From the NCBI RefSeq assembly GCF_004320535.1, contig NZ_SIHY01000001.1:2046001-2110000 (forward strand): DNA of 64,000 bases, read 5' to 3'. This stretch comes from Arthrobacter sp. S41. GTDB lineage: Bacteria; Actinomycetota; Actinomycetes; Actinomycetales; Micrococcaceae. The position numbers and the translations under genes are program-made. Numbering within the stretch: the stretch's first letter is position 1; each line of letters starts with the position of its first letter. Of this stretch, positions 17,558 through 26,469 are shown piece by piece. The notes beneath the pieces are model-generated. The model worked only from the letters and a program-made list of their open reading frames with translations. It was not told the origin of the DNA and made no database searches.

Positions 17558-18266
17558 ACTGACCCCCACCGAATTCCTCTACGGCTGCTCCATTGACCCC
17601 TCGGTCATAGAACTACGCACCGACTACCGCGCACTACTGTTGGTGGTTGAAGGTATCGACCCACAGGCGAATTCTGAGATCGCTGATGAATTGATCAACA
17701 AGGCAGAAGCTCACGCCAATGAGTTATTGGCCTCCACCCCAGTGGATCAGCTACCGCAGATCAGCGCTTGGCGCGAAGCTTACCGCGGGTTTGGCGCCAA
17801 ACCTCAACGCACCCGCAACAGCCTCGAAGCACTCACTCGTCGCGCGGGCACAGGCTTACCGCGTGTGAATGCATTGACTGATATTTACAACGCCATTTCC
17901 GTACTGCATCAAATTCCGCTCGGTGGCGAAGACTTTGATCTCTATGACGGACCGGCCATGCTCACCCGTGCCACCGGTGATGAATCCTTTGATACGACCG
18001 CCGGTGGCGAAGTGGTGCTAGAGAACCCTGAAGCAGGCGAAGTGATTTGGCGGGATAATACCGGGGTGACTTGCCGCCGCTGGAACTGGCGCCAAGGTAA
18101 GCGCACCGCGCTGTCCCAGGACACCACTACCGCTTTTTTCATCTTGGATGCTTTGGCACCCATGACCGATGAAGAGCTAGAGGCAACCGGCGAAGCCTTG
18201 AGCCAAGCCTTGGAATCTTTGGGCACCGCAGTACAAGTGTCCACGCGGATGGTAGGTGCCCAGTGA
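17547..18266 (+). CDS. B3/B4 tRNA-binding domain protein
   Basis: A 239-residue protein with the B3/B4 fold found in the phenylalanyl-tRNA synthetase beta chain and in free-standing proteins. Diagnostic stretches are AWREAYRGFGAKPQRTRNSLEAL, shortened here to its core YRGFGAKPQRTRNS, and VLHQIPLGGEDFD, followed by GEVIWRDNTGVTCRRWNWRQ. Free-standing B3/B4 proteins may edit mischarged tRNA, but activity is unproven. It starts within the XRE-cupin gene and overlaps the EamA gene by 4 bp. This three-gene order is a known actinobacterial association and hints at handling of a toxic or non-standard amino acid. Confidence 0.86.
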   Translation: MTNRLTPTEFLYGCSIDPSVIELRTDYRALLLVVEGIDPQANSEIADELINKAEAHANELLASTPVDQLPQISAWREAYRGFGAKPQRTRNSLEALTRRAGTGLPRVNALTDIYNAISVLHQIPLGGEDFDLYDGPAMLTRATGDESFDTTAGGEVVLENPEAGEVIWRDNTGVTCRRWNWRQGKRTALSQDTTTAFFILDALAPMTDEELEATGEALSQALESLGTAVQVSTRMVGAQ

Positions 18267-19162
18267 ACCCTCGCTCCACACTCAATGGCCTGCCTCCGTG
18301 GACCTTGGCGGTTACCGCGATGCTGGCAGTCCAGCTATCCAACGCCACGTCCGTCTTTGTCATCGGGCAGGTTGGCGCTGGCGGTACGGCATGGCTTCGC
18401 ATGTGCTTTGGCGTTGTTTTCCTCTGGATCATAGCGCGCCCAAATTTCCGCTCTATTCGCAAGCAAGACATTCCAGCGTTGATCGCACTAGGTGTGGTCA
18501 CCGGTTTCATGACCGCGTTGTTCCTCGAAGCCGTTGACCGCATACCCCTGGGCACTGCCGTATCCATCGAGTTCCTCGGTCCGCTCACCGTTGCGGGAAT
18601 CATGAGCAAAAACCGCAAGGCGTTGATGTGGCCAATATTGGCTGTCCTAGGCGTTGTACTGCTCACCGAACCGTGGCACGGGAAAATTGACGCAGTAGGT
18701 GTGATGTTCGCACTGGGCGCCGGAACCTGTTGGGGCTTATACAACATACTGACTCAACACGTTGGTGATCGCTTCTCGGGAATCAGCGGCTTGTCATTGA
18801 CCATCCCCGTGGCTGCCATCGCAACGATGCCGGTGGGCCTGCCACAAGTTATCAGCCACGATTTTGCGTGGTGGACTCTGCCCGCTGCAGCGGGCATTGC
18901 CCTCATCACCCCGGTCATCGCCTTTGGTTTGGAGATGTTGGCCCTCAAGCGGATGACGCACACCGCTTTTGGCACATTGCTTTCCATCGAACCGGCCTTT
19001 GGCATTCTTATCGGCTTGCTCGTTTTGGCCCAGACCCCAACCTGGTTCCAAGTCTTTGGCATCATTATCGTGATCGCTGCCGGAGCCGGAGCACAGCGCG
19101 GAGGGCGCCGCACGAGCGATGACTTACCTCTGTCAGATCTGCCGCTGGAAACTCAAAAATAG
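18263..19162 (+). CDS. EamA/RhtA-type metabolite exporter
   Basis: A 299-residue drug/metabolite transporter with two EamA repeats and about 10 membrane segments; the end of the first repeat reads IPLGTAVSIEFLGPLTVA, and the second contains RMTHTAFGTLLSIEPAFG. This matches the RhtA group that exports threonine or homoserine. It begins with GTG overlapping the B3/B4 gene by 4 bp and is the last gene of the operon, ending before a strong hairpin at 19190-19232. Export of an amino acid sensed by the cupin regulator is inferred. Confidence 0.88.
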   Translation: MNPRSTLNGLPPWTLAVTAMLAVQLSNATSVFVIGQVGAGGTAWLRMCFGVVFLWIIARPNFRSIRKQDIPALIALGVVTGFMTALFLEAVDRIPLGTAVSIEFLGPLTVAGIMSKNRKALMWPILAVLGVVLLTEPWHGKIDAVGVMFALGAGTCWGLYNILTQHVGDRFSGISGLSLTIPVAAIATMPVGLPQVISHDFAWWTLPAAAGIALITPVIAFGLEMLALKRMTHTAFGTLLSIEPAFGILIGLLVLAQTPTWFQVFGIIIVIAAGAGAQRGGRRTSDDLPLSDLPLETQK

Positions 19163-19189
19163 TTTGTTGGCTACTGCTCAATTTCGCAT

Positions 19190-19232
19190 AAAGATATCGC
19201 CCAAGATCTTCTTGATCTTGGGCGATATCTTT
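19190..19232 (+). terminator. Strong 19-bp-stem terminator
   Basis: A perfect inverted repeat with arms 19190-19208 and 19214-19232 (19 bp each) around the loop TTCTT, 27 bp after the EamA stop. The arms begin AAAGATATCGCCC and end GGGCGATATCTTT. The run of Ts at the end of the right arm fits a Rho-independent terminator, and the symmetry would make it active in both directions. Confidence 0.85.
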
Positions 19233-19289
19233 AGTCCAACTAGCGGATCCTGAACTCGGAGAACGACTGGGGACTCTCCGGGAGGTCAG

Positions 19290-19655
19290 AGCTGATCGAA
19301 CGTTTTCTGTTCGTTTGCAACATAGTCACGGATAGCACTGCCGGCAACACTCGCCGAAGCCATCGCGGTAATACGTCCAGCACCGCCGAATTATTGGCCG
19401 GCCGCCGGAAAACCCAGGGCTGTAGTGCCATCAACAACCAATGGAAGAATGACGGCGCGCAGGCCCGAGCCCACTTCATTGAGCTCAGCAAAAACCGTAC
19501 TGCATTCTTTGCAAACTTTACTGTGCTGCTTTAATGCCTTCTCTTCTTTGCTTTTATTAGAGCCAAAGATCAAAGGGAGAAGATGCTTGCGCGCATCAAC
19601 GCCCCGCTGCGACAGCACGCACGGATCCTTCAGATGTGCCGCAAGATACGCCTAA
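19290..19655 (-). pseudogene. Remnant of a sigma factor with C-terminal zinc-finger anti-sigma domain
   Basis: The minus strand encodes a fragment resembling the tail of actinobacterial sigma factors that carry a C-terminal zf-HC2 anti-sigma module: KALKQHSKVCKECSTVFAEL followed by NEVGSGLRAVILPLVV. The frame opens after a TAG stop at 19652-19654 with AYLAALHLKDP and has no credible start. It is interrupted by TAA at 19391-19393, then continues coherently in the same frame (FGGAGRITAMASASVAG) to a TGA at about 19288. The sigma-2/sigma-4 regions are missing. I read this as a decayed gene. The rest of 19233-19877 holds no recognisable gene. Confidence 0.6.
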
Positions 19656-19877
19656 CGCTGACCGTCACGTGCGCGGATGGCGAGGGCTGAAACGGCAAAA
19701 GGCGTCACACCAAGAATCGGAGCAAACTCACGCTGCGGCAGGCGCCCCATCTTTCCATCACGCCCACCTCGCTGATAAAGCAAGAGGCTGGGGATACGGT
19801 GCGTCGATTTTGGGGTTCACCGGCAAGGAACTCGGTAAAGAAATACCCCTCTATTATCTGCCCAGAAAGGCCAAGAA

Positions 19878-20255
19878 TTAGTGAACCGGAGGATGCTCCG
19901 CAATGCAGAAGAGGTTGCCTTCTGGATCTGCCAGAGTAGTCCACTGAACGTGCTCAAATTCTTCGAGGACATCCCATTTGTGTGTAGCGCCCAGTTCGAT
20001 CACCCGCTGAACTTCTTCTTCCCGTGTTCCCCAAGGGACCGTGAGATCCATATGAGCGTCCTGCGACTGCAAACGTGGCCCGGTGGCAGGCTGGAAGAAC
20101 ATTCCAAAGCCGTCAGCACTGGCAGGTGCCAGGTAGAAGCTGTCGCCTCCACCAGAAATTTGGTTGCCGGTTACTGCTGCCCAAAAGGTGGCCTGTGTTT
20201 GTGGGTTGTCGGCGGTCATGTTGATTGCGCCCAAGGAAATCTTTGATGAGGTCAT
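19878..20255 (-). CDS. VOC-family (glyoxalase-like) protein
   Basis: A 125-residue vicinal-oxygen-chelate domain protein made of two beta-alpha-beta-beta-beta modules. The start ISLGAINMTADNPQTQATFW, the central DAHMDLTVP, and the end WTTLADPEGNLFCIAEH are typical of the glyoxalase_6-like group in actinobacteria. Members include small dioxygenase-like or resistance proteins; no specific substrate can be named. It stands alone, between a decayed sigma-factor remnant and an amino-acid permease gene. Confidence 0.85.
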   Translation of the reverse strand: MTSSKISLGAINMTADNPQTQATFWAAVTGNQISGGGDSFYLAPASADGFGMFFQPATGPRLQSQDAHMDLTVPWGTREEEVQRVIELGATHKWDVLEEFEHVQWTTLADPEGNLFCIAEHPPVH

Positions 20256-20333
20256 GCCTTTACCGTACTCCTAGGCACCGACCAGATGCCCTTTGGTTCT
20301 CACTTCGGGTCACTCACTCCGGGCCAGAACGGC

Positions 20334-20370
20334 AATCGACCTCAACCATGATCAATGGTTGAGGGCGATT
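20334..20370 (-). terminator. Terminator downstream of the amino-acid permease
   Basis: AATCG-A-CCTCAACCAT (20334-20349 with one internal mismatch) pairs with ATGGTTGAGG-G-CGATT (20355-20370) around loop GATCA, starting 20 bp beyond the permease stop at 20390 in the direction of transcription. Confidence 0.65.
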
Positions 20371-20389
20371 CTCATTTGTTCAATGATTC

Positions 20390-21853
20390 CTAGTGTTCGC
20401 TGACGCGCTCACCTTCGACGCCGTTGTTCAGCGCCAGGGCGTCTTGAGACGTTCCGCGTTTCTTCAGGTTCTTGCGCACCAGCGGCCAGAAGGCGACGAG
20501 CACCGCGGTGGCCAGCAAGCTGGTCCACACCTGGGTTCGACCGCTCTCGGAGCTGAGCATGACTCCCAGCACGCCCGCGATAGCAACAAACAGCACAATG
20601 TTCAGCCATGGGTGCAGCCACACCTTCAGCTTAAGATTCGCAACCTCTTCGGAGGTCATCTTCTGGCGTAAGCGCATCTGCGTCAACGAAATGAAGACGT
20701 AGACGAACAACGCCACCAGACCGGCAGAGTTCATGATGAAGTCGAAGACTCCCGAATCGGGAGCAGCGAAGTTCACAATAGTCGCAATCACCGCACCGGA
20801 AGTGGAAGCCACCAAAGCCCACAATGGGACGCCGTTCTTGGAACGGCGGGCCATAAACTTAGGAGCGAACCCTTGATCAGCCAGCGCGGCAAACATGCGC
20901 GAGGCCGAATACAGTCCAGAGTTGAGCACGGAAATCACCGCGGTGAAGATGACCAGCTGCATGATGATCGCAGCTCCCGGCAAACCGAGCAGTTCAAAGA
21001 CCTTGGTAAACGGGGCTGCGGCTACGTTCACTGGTTCAGGCAGCTCATCCCATGGAATCACCATGGTGATGATAAATACGGCTCCGACAAAGAAGAGCAG
21101 GATACGCCAGATCACGGTACTGGTCGCCTGTTTAATTCCCTTGGCTGGGTCCTCAGACTCGGCCGCTGCCATCACGGCGATCTCGGTGCCGAAGTAGGAG
21201 AAAATCACCAGTGCCACACCGGTGAGCGCCACCCCATAGCCATTCGGGGCAAACCCGCCATGATTCCACAAGTTGCTCACCGAAATTTCGGTATCAGGCC
21301 ACAGGCCCAACGCGAAGAGCAGACCAGCGCCGAGGAAGACCACGATGGCCAAGACCTTGATGCTTGCCAGCCAGAATTCGACTTCGCCGAAGGTACGCAC
21401 AGAGATGGCGTTAGTGCCGATGAAGATTAGGATCAGGATCAGCGACCAGGTCCAGGCAGGGAGGAAAGCAAACCAGGAGTTCAGGGTTTCACCGCCAAGC
21501 ACCGCTTCGTAGGCGAGCACTCCGACCCAGAAATACCAGTACAGCCAACCCACCAGGTACGCGGCCCAATTGCCCAGCCCTACTCGGGCATACTCCATGA
21601 AGGAACCGACCGCAGGGCGGGTAGCTGCCATCTCACCGAGCATCCGCATGGCAAGAAATACCAGCAAGCCGCCGATGAGGTAAGAGATAATTGCCGCTGG
21701 ACCCACCGAACGGATGACGTTGCCCGAACCGACGAACAAGCTTGCGCCGATGATTCCGCCGAGGGTAATCATCATGACGTGGCGCGAGCGAAGCTGCTTG
21801 GGCTTAACTGTCGTTCCGGTTGGGGTGCTGGAGGGATCTTGTGTTCCTGCCAT
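20390..21853 (-). CDS. Amino-acid permease, AAT/GABA-permease type
   Basis: A 487-residue APC-superfamily permease with 12 predicted membrane segments. The first is ITLGGIIGASLFVGSG, the substrate-binding glycine-rich helix of this family; GPAAIISYLIGG, GTEIAVMAAAESEDPAKGIKQ (helix 6 region) and FTAVISVLNSGLYSASRM are also conserved. It is of the GabP/AnsP-like group that imports GABA, proline, asparagine or similar. The gene stands alone with its own terminator, so the substrate cannot be fixed from context. Confidence 0.9.
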   Translation of the reverse strand: MAGTQDPSSTPTGTTVKPKQLRSRHVMMITLGGIIGASLFVGSGNVIRSVGPAAIISYLIGGLLVFLAMRMLGEMAATRPAVGSFMEYARVGLGNWAAYLVGWLYWYFWVGVLAYEAVLGGETLNSWFAFLPAWTWSLILILIFIGTNAISVRTFGEVEFWLASIKVLAIVVFLGAGLLFALGLWPDTEISVSNLWNHGGFAPNGYGVALTGVALVIFSYFGTEIAVMAAAESEDPAKGIKQATSTVIWRILLFFVGAVFIITMVIPWDELPEPVNVAAAPFTKVFELLGLPGAAIIMQLVIFTAVISVLNSGLYSASRMFAALADQGFAPKFMARRSKNGVPLWALVASTSGAVIATIVNFAAPDSGVFDFIMNSAGLVALFVYVFISLTQMRLRQKMTSEEVANLKLKVWLHPWLNIVLFVAIAGVLGVMLSSESGRTQVWTSLLATAVLVAFWPLVRKNLKKRGTSQDALALNNGVEGERVSEH

Positions 21854-22745
21854 GGTGCCTCACTAGAGAAAGGTTCAATCTGCACGCGTTGCTGCAATGA
21901 TTTTTCGTACGGTTCAGCATAAACGGTTCGCTGTCAGCGAAGAAATTGCGTGTCTACGCATGCAGAGTGGCGGTGGGAATCTGGACCGCCCAATGAACCG
22001 AGCAAGTGCGGCTCCTGGACGTCTTCACTTGAATCCCGCCGCAATCCCGAATGCAACTGTGAATCCCCGCGGAATCCAGCGGGATATCAACGCGACGTAC
22101 GTCCAAACCCAGTCCAAAAAGTCTTCCGGGTATGCCCGGAGGAAGATGGATTCACGAAGCGTTCTCGATAAAGAAGCAACGTGGATCATGCGCATCAAAG
22201 ACCCGAACGAAATCACCTTTTAACAAGTCAGTTACCTATTTTTAATTGCCTGACACCTCAGCGAGTTCACATTGCGCTCATGTACTAGCAACTCGTGGCT
22301 CCTGTTTTATCCATAGCTTCATGGTTGTTCGTCATCAAGGGCACGGCAGTCGGTGCGCTTCCTCAAGAGATGAAAGATTCAAGGGATCAACCCTTCCAGG
22401 TTTGAGCCCGCTCCCCCATTTGTCCTATAGATCCACATCCAAGACTTTAGAAGAAGCAACCCCAGGCTGCCGCAGCATTACACCTAGGGTCAGACCGACT
22501 GTCAGAGCTAATGCTTAGAGGGCCGGTTCCTTGCTTCACCCTAAACCAAAGGACGCCCACCAAAGGCTTTCAAGCAGACCATGGCTTGCTAGATGTTTTC
22601 CGGTGGCCTGCCTCTGGTTAGAGATCGTTACAACACTGAGCAATTAGGGTTGCTCACCTTGCGCTGTAAGGCTATGTCTCGCTGGGGATTTTGCTGGCAC
22701 CCCTCAGCGTCGCTTGAGTTTTCCCCATCGGAAAAAATCTTCTTG
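21854..22745. other. About 890-bp stretch with no recognisable gene
   Basis: Between the permease and the toxin-antitoxin promoter. Short open frames occur on both strands (for example 21897-22223 on plus and 22025-22216 on minus), but none has a ribosome-binding site or a product I recognise. The region may be remnant DNA of a lost gene. Confidence 0.4.
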
Positions 22746-22789
22746 ATTCCAATCAATATTGTGTGACAATATTCCTGTGTCATTGGAAT
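22746..22789 (+). promoter_or_regulatory. Nested palindromic operator of the toxin-antitoxin operon
   Basis: An inner perfect palindrome, AATATTGT (22755-22762), GTG, ACAATATT (22766-22773), lies between outer arms ATTCCAAT (22746-22753) and ATTGGAAT (22782-22789). The outer right arm overlaps the start of the toxin frame. RHH antitoxins usually bind such repeats to autoregulate their operon, so this is a likely operator. Confidence 0.55.
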
Positions 22790-23051
22790 TCTCTAACAGT
22801 GCGGACAAACACGGCATAGACCGCAGAGATGCATTGAACGCTATTTTGAATTATCAGTATCGCGAAGAGAAATTTGCCAAGCCCAGTGTCGGATCGCACG
22901 GTCCCCCGACCTGTTCATCGGTCCATTACGAGACCGCTCAAAGTTGCTAGAAGTTATGGCGGTAGTTACCCCGCCAAACAAGGTCTTCAACTTTCACGCC
23001 ATGGAGGCTCGAAAGAAGATTTTGAATATTGTGCGAGAAAGCACTCAGTAG
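22777..23051 (+). pseudogene. Toxin-like protein (BrnT-like family) broken by a 1-bp frameshift
   Basis: From GTG at 22777 (or TTG at 22783) the frame reads EFSNSADKHGIDRRDALNAI, the N-terminal pattern of small actinobacterial toxin-like proteins paired with RHH antitoxins. It then leaves the family pattern at a C5 run (22903-22907). One added C would continue the same protein as DLFIGPLRDRSKLLEVMAVV and FHAMEARKKILNIV, ending at the TAG at 23051, 2 bp before the antitoxin ATG; full length would be about 91 residues. As it stands the first frame terminates at 22950. Either a real inactivating deletion, or a homopolymer sequencing error. The family name is tentative. Confidence 0.6.
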
Positions 23052-23053
23052 AC

Positions 23054-23416
23054 ATGCATAAGAAGAATCCACCCATCAAGAGCTCAGGCACCTTTGACAT
23101 GTTGAGCGAAACTGAGATCAAAGAGCTAGAGGTTTGGGCAGAAACTGCGCAGATCTCTGAAAATGCGTTGATTAGTAAATCCGAAGCTGCGGGTGCCGGA
23201 ATGGATCTACTCGCAACTGCCTTAGGTTCGAAAATAGCGGTGCATCGCGCCGTTGGGAAACCGTCCCTCAGTGGACGCGGCATATCTCCCGCCAGATCTG
23301 TACGACTACCTGCAGACATGGATGAGAAGTTAATCGAAAGAGCAGAGCATGACCAGATAAAGCCCAGCGAGGTCATCCGTCGCGCCTTGGACGAGTACCT
23401 CTCGCGCGCGTCCTGA
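23054..23416 (+). CDS. Ribbon-helix-helix antitoxin
   Basis: A 120-residue protein whose C-terminal 45 residues form a CopG/Arc-type ribbon-helix-helix: SARSVRLPADMDEKLIERAE and SEVIRRALDEYLSRAS flank a short turn (the strand reads ARSVRLPAD). The N-terminal part, including LSETEIKELEVWAETA, likely binds the toxin. The ATG at 23054 follows the toxin stop by 2 bp; the frame is open further upstream but that sequence codes for the toxin. Survival of an intact antitoxin next to a broken toxin is the expected direction of decay. Confidence 0.75.
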   Translation: MHKKNPPIKSSGTFDMLSETEIKELEVWAETAQISENALISKSEAAGAGMDLLATALGSKIAVHRAVGKPSLSGRGISPARSVRLPADMDEKLIERAEHDQIKPSEVIRRALDEYLSRAS

Positions 23417-23469
23417 TCTTCTTTGCAGACACCCCGCTGACGGACCGAAGGGGAGCGCCGAAGAAGCAC

Positions 23470-24882
23470 CTAGTCGCTTGAAGTTCCCTCGACCAACTGT
23501 GCATTCCCATGCAACGTTCCGGTTGATAGCCCGAAGACCACCGGCTGCGGTCCACTACTGCAGCACGAAGATTCTTCCTGTGCCGGGGCATCACATGAGC
23601 CACCCAGATCCGTAGAGCAGACTCCGGTTTCCGGTAGGTCCAGCTCCACCCGGTCAGCGGCTTGGCTATCGCCGGATAACGCGGCGGCAATGGAGCGCAC
23701 CTGCTCATACCCGGTTGCCATCAAGAAGGTTGGGGCGCGTCCGTAGCTCTTCATTCCGACGATGTAGAAGTTCTTTTCCGGATGAGCCAGCAACTTTTCT
23801 CCGTGCGCGGTGACCGTGCCACAACTATGGAACGCGGGATCAATTAGTGGCCCCAACTGTCGTGGTGCTTCAACACTTTCATCCAAATCCAAACGAAGCT
23901 CGGAAAGCATCTGCAGGTCTGGGCGGAAACCGGTCGCCGCGATAATTCGGTCCACTACAAGCTCCCGGCCATCGGACAGGGACACAGTCAATTGATCTTC
24001 GGACTTCAGCGAAGCCACAGCCACATTTTCAAGTAGCTGCACGTTGCCGTTTTCTACCAGTCGGCGCAGTGAAGTGCCCAGCTGTCCTCGCGCAGGCAGC
24101 TGATCAGCCGCGCCACCGCCATAGAGGCGAATCGGATTCGCGTCCCCACGCAAGCCCCACACGACCCTGGTCTCGGGATACTGCTTTTGCAATCGACCCA
24201 GCGCAATGATGGTGTTGGCTGCCGAGTGCCCGGCGCCGAGAACCAGCAAGGACTTTCCAGCCAATTCCTGCTCATCAGCACCTAGCGGATCAACAAGACC
24301 ACCGAGGATATATCCGCGTTCGCGGGCTTTCGCTTCTCCGATGGCTTCGATACCTGCTCGGCCTACTGGGCTGGGTTGGTTCCAGGTTCCGCTGGCATCA
24401 ACCACGGCGCGACCAATGAGATCTACTTGATCCTCGTTAGTTTGGGCGCGCACCAAAAATAGTGTTTCGTCCCGATTGGCACCGCGAGTCTTGTCTACAC
24501 CGCGCCCGTCGGCGGCGATGCGGCTGACCTTGATAACCCGGTGACCGTAACGAATGCGTGGCGCCAGTTCGGGATGCGCGGCCAGCGGCTGAAGGTACTC
24601 GCTGACCAGTTCGCCGCCGGTAGGAAGTTTGGTGATTCGCGGTGCTTCCCACTCCCCTGCATAGCCTTCGCTTGCGGTTTCCAACAGACGCTGAGCGGCA
24701 GCGTCGATGTTAAACCGCCAAGGAGAGAAGAGCTTGATGTGTGCCCACTGCTTGATGGCCGAACCAGCCTGCTCTCCTGCTTCCAGAACCAATACTTCCT
24801 GACCGCGTTCACGCAGGTGTGCTGCGGTGGCCAGGCCAATGGGTCCTGCACCAATTACGATCACCGGATAGGTTGAGCTCAT
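23470..24882 (-). CDS. FAD-dependent oxidoreductase of the arsenic operon, Cys-rich tail
   Basis: A 470-residue flavoprotein with an N-terminal FAD motif (VIVIGAGPIGLATAAHL), a second NAD(P)H-type motif near residue 210 (SLLVLGAGHSAANTI) and the late ATG motif IAATGFRPDL, as in flavin-containing or thioredoxin-reductase-like monooxygenases. The last 60 residues carry four cysteines within 20 positions (CSTDLGGSC then SSCCSS), a possible metalloid-binding tail. It is the third gene after acr3 and arsC. Related flavoproteins recur in actinobacterial ars operons and have been called ArsO-like; the actual reaction is unknown. Confidence 0.8.
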   Translation of the reverse strand: MSSTYPVIVIGAGPIGLATAAHLRERGQEVLVLEAGEQAGSAIKQWAHIKLFSPWRFNIDAAAQRLLETASEGYAGEWEAPRITKLPTGGELVSEYLQPLAAHPELAPRIRYGHRVIKVSRIAADGRGVDKTRGANRDETLFLVRAQTNEDQVDLIGRAVVDASGTWNQPSPVGRAGIEAIGEAKARERGYILGGLVDPLGADEQELAGKSLLVLGAGHSAANTIIALGRLQKQYPETRVVWGLRGDANPIRLYGGGAADQLPARGQLGTSLRRLVENGNVQLLENVAVASLKSEDQLTVSLSDGRELVVDRIIAATGFRPDLQMLSELRLDLDESVEAPRQLGPLIDPAFHSCGTVTAHGEKLLAHPEKNFYIVGMKSYGRAPTFLMATGYEQVRSIAAALSGDSQAADRVELDLPETGVCSTDLGGSCDAPAQEESSCCSSGPQPVVFGLSTGTLHGNAQLVEGTSSD

Positions 24883-24917
24883 GGCATTCTCCTTAGCGTA
24901 AGGACTGCGTTAGGTGG

Positions 24918-25331
24918 CTAGTTAGCTGGTAGCAACTCGGAAATCAGGGTTTCGATCCGGCTGCGGATCTCGTCGCGGATTGGACGTACGGCGTCCACTC
25001 CTTGACCGGCTGGGTCTTCCAGCTTCCAGTCTTCGTAGCGCTTACCCGGGAAGATCGGGCAGGTATCTCCGCAGCCCATGGTGATCACTACATCGGATTC
25101 TTTCACCGCTTCGGTGGTCAAAATCTTTGGAGTTTCAGCCGACATGTCAATGCCTTCTTCGGCCATGGCTGCCACGGCTGAAGGGTTCACCGAATCAGCT
25201 GGTGCGGAACCGGCTGAACGGACCTCAATCTTGCCCTCGGAAAGATGGGAGAGGTACGCAGCAGCCATTTGTGAACGTCCTGCATTGTGAACGCAGACAA
25301 AGAGTACCGAAGGTTTGTGGAGCTCAGTCAT
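24918..25331 (-). CDS. arsC: Arsenate reductase, low-molecular-weight phosphatase type
   Basis: Reduces arsenate to arsenite for export. The 137-residue protein has the LMW-phosphatase loop CVHNAGRS starting at Cys13 and a catalytic Asp in EDPAGQG near the C-terminal third. A further Cys pair within MGCGDTCPIF (around residue 80) fits the redox relay used by thioredoxin- or mycothiol-linked ArsC enzymes. It lies 14 bp after acr3 and 35 bp before the flavoprotein gene. Confidence 0.94.
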   Translation of the reverse strand: MTELHKPSVLFVCVHNAGRSQMAAAYLSHLSEGKIEVRSAGSAPADSVNPSAVAAMAEEGIDMSAETPKILTTEAVKESDVVITMGCGDTCPIFPGKRYEDWKLEDPAGQGVDAVRPIRDEIRSRIETLISELLPAN

Positions 25332-25345
25332 GGTTAGTTGATTCC

Positions 25346-26434
25346 TTAGGCCGAAGTAGTTGCGAGTTCAGTGGATGGGAAGAATTTGCGAGTCCAGAGG
25401 GCCACATACACAAGTGCCACCAAAACTGGTACTTCGATCAGTGGACCAACCACGCCAGCGAGCGCTTGTCCACTGGTTGCACCGAAGGTGGCAATGGCCA
25501 CCGCGATAGCCAGCTCAAAGTTGTTGCCAGCTGCAGTGAAAGCCAGCGTAGTGGTGCGTGGGTAGCCAAGATTCAGGGCTCGACCAATGAGCATTCCAGC
25601 ACCAAAAACCACCACAAAATAGGTCAGTAGCGGCAGCGCCATCCGCAGTACATCCCACGGTTTGGAGATGATGTTATCTCCCTGCAAGGCAAAGAGCAGA
25701 ACAATGGTGAACAACAGACCGTAGAGCGCCCACGGGCCAATCTTTGGCAGGAATTTACCCTCGTACCAATCCCTGCCCTTGGCTTTTTCACCCAGGGTTC
25801 GGGTCAAGAAACCAGCCAGCAGTGGGATGCCCAAGAAGACGAGTACCGAGGCGGTGATGGCACCTATGGAGAATTCTGCACTGGTGGTTTCCAGCCCTAA
25901 CCAGGAAGGCAGCAACTGGAGGTAAAACCAACCCAGCGCACCAAAGGCAACGACTTGGAAGATCGAGTTGATGGCTACCAGCACGGCTGCCGCTTCTCGG
26001 TCACCGCAGGCCAAATCGTTCCAGATGAACACCATCGCGATGCAGCGAGCCAAACCAACAATGATCAGCCCCGTGCGGTACTCGGGGAGGTCTGCGAGGA
26101 AGATCCAGGCCAGGACAAACATGAAGGCCGGTGCCAGCACCCAGTTGATCACCAGCGAAGTGATCATGAGCTTTTTATCAGTGAGAACTCGAGAGGTTTC
26201 GTTGTAACGCACCTTGGCTAGGACCGGGTACATCATCACTAAGAGCCCCATGGCAATGGGAACCGAAACCCCACCGACAGTGAAGCGGTCCAACAGTTCA
26301 CCCAGCGCAGGAAAGATGCGTCCCAACCCCAGCCCGATGGCCATGGCTAGCAGGATCCATAGTGCCAAATATCGGTCTAGGAAAGAGAGCTTCGCCGCCA
26401 CGGGGGCGGTGTCGGGCATTGGCGCGGGTGTCAC
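25346..26434 (-). CDS. acr3: Arsenite efflux permease Acr3
   Basis: Ten-membrane-segment arsenite exporter of the bile/arsenite/riboflavin transporter superfamily, 362 residues. Diagnostic stretches are GLLVMMYPVLAKVRYNE in segment 2, the conserved Cys within VGLARCIAMVFIWN (segment 4), and FTAAGNNFELAIAVAIA in segment 9. First gene of the arsenic operon and divergent from arsR; two ATG codons (26434 and 26419) are possible. Confidence 0.95.
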   Translation of the reverse strand: MTPAPMPDTAPVAAKLSFLDRYLALWILLAMAIGLGLGRIFPALGELLDRFTVGGVSVPIAMGLLVMMYPVLAKVRYNETSRVLTDKKLMITSLVINWVLAPAFMFVLAWIFLADLPEYRTGLIIVGLARCIAMVFIWNDLACGDREAAAVLVAINSIFQVVAFGALGWFYLQLLPSWLGLETTSAEFSIGAITASVLVFLGIPLLAGFLTRTLGEKAKGRDWYEGKFLPKIGPWALYGLLFTIVLLFALQGDNIISKPWDVLRMALPLLTYFVVVFGAGMLIGRALNLGYPRTTTLAFTAAGNNFELAIAVAIATFGATSGQALAGVVGPLIEVPVLVALVYVALWTRKFFPSTELATTSA

Positions 26435-26469
26435 TGAATTATCACTCCAAGATTAGACATCGACGACTA

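Noticed and set aside
22025-22216. 63-codon minus-strand frame in the gene-free stretch
   Set aside because: Protein-like hydrophobic composition but no start signal and no known family; could be a remnant or chance.
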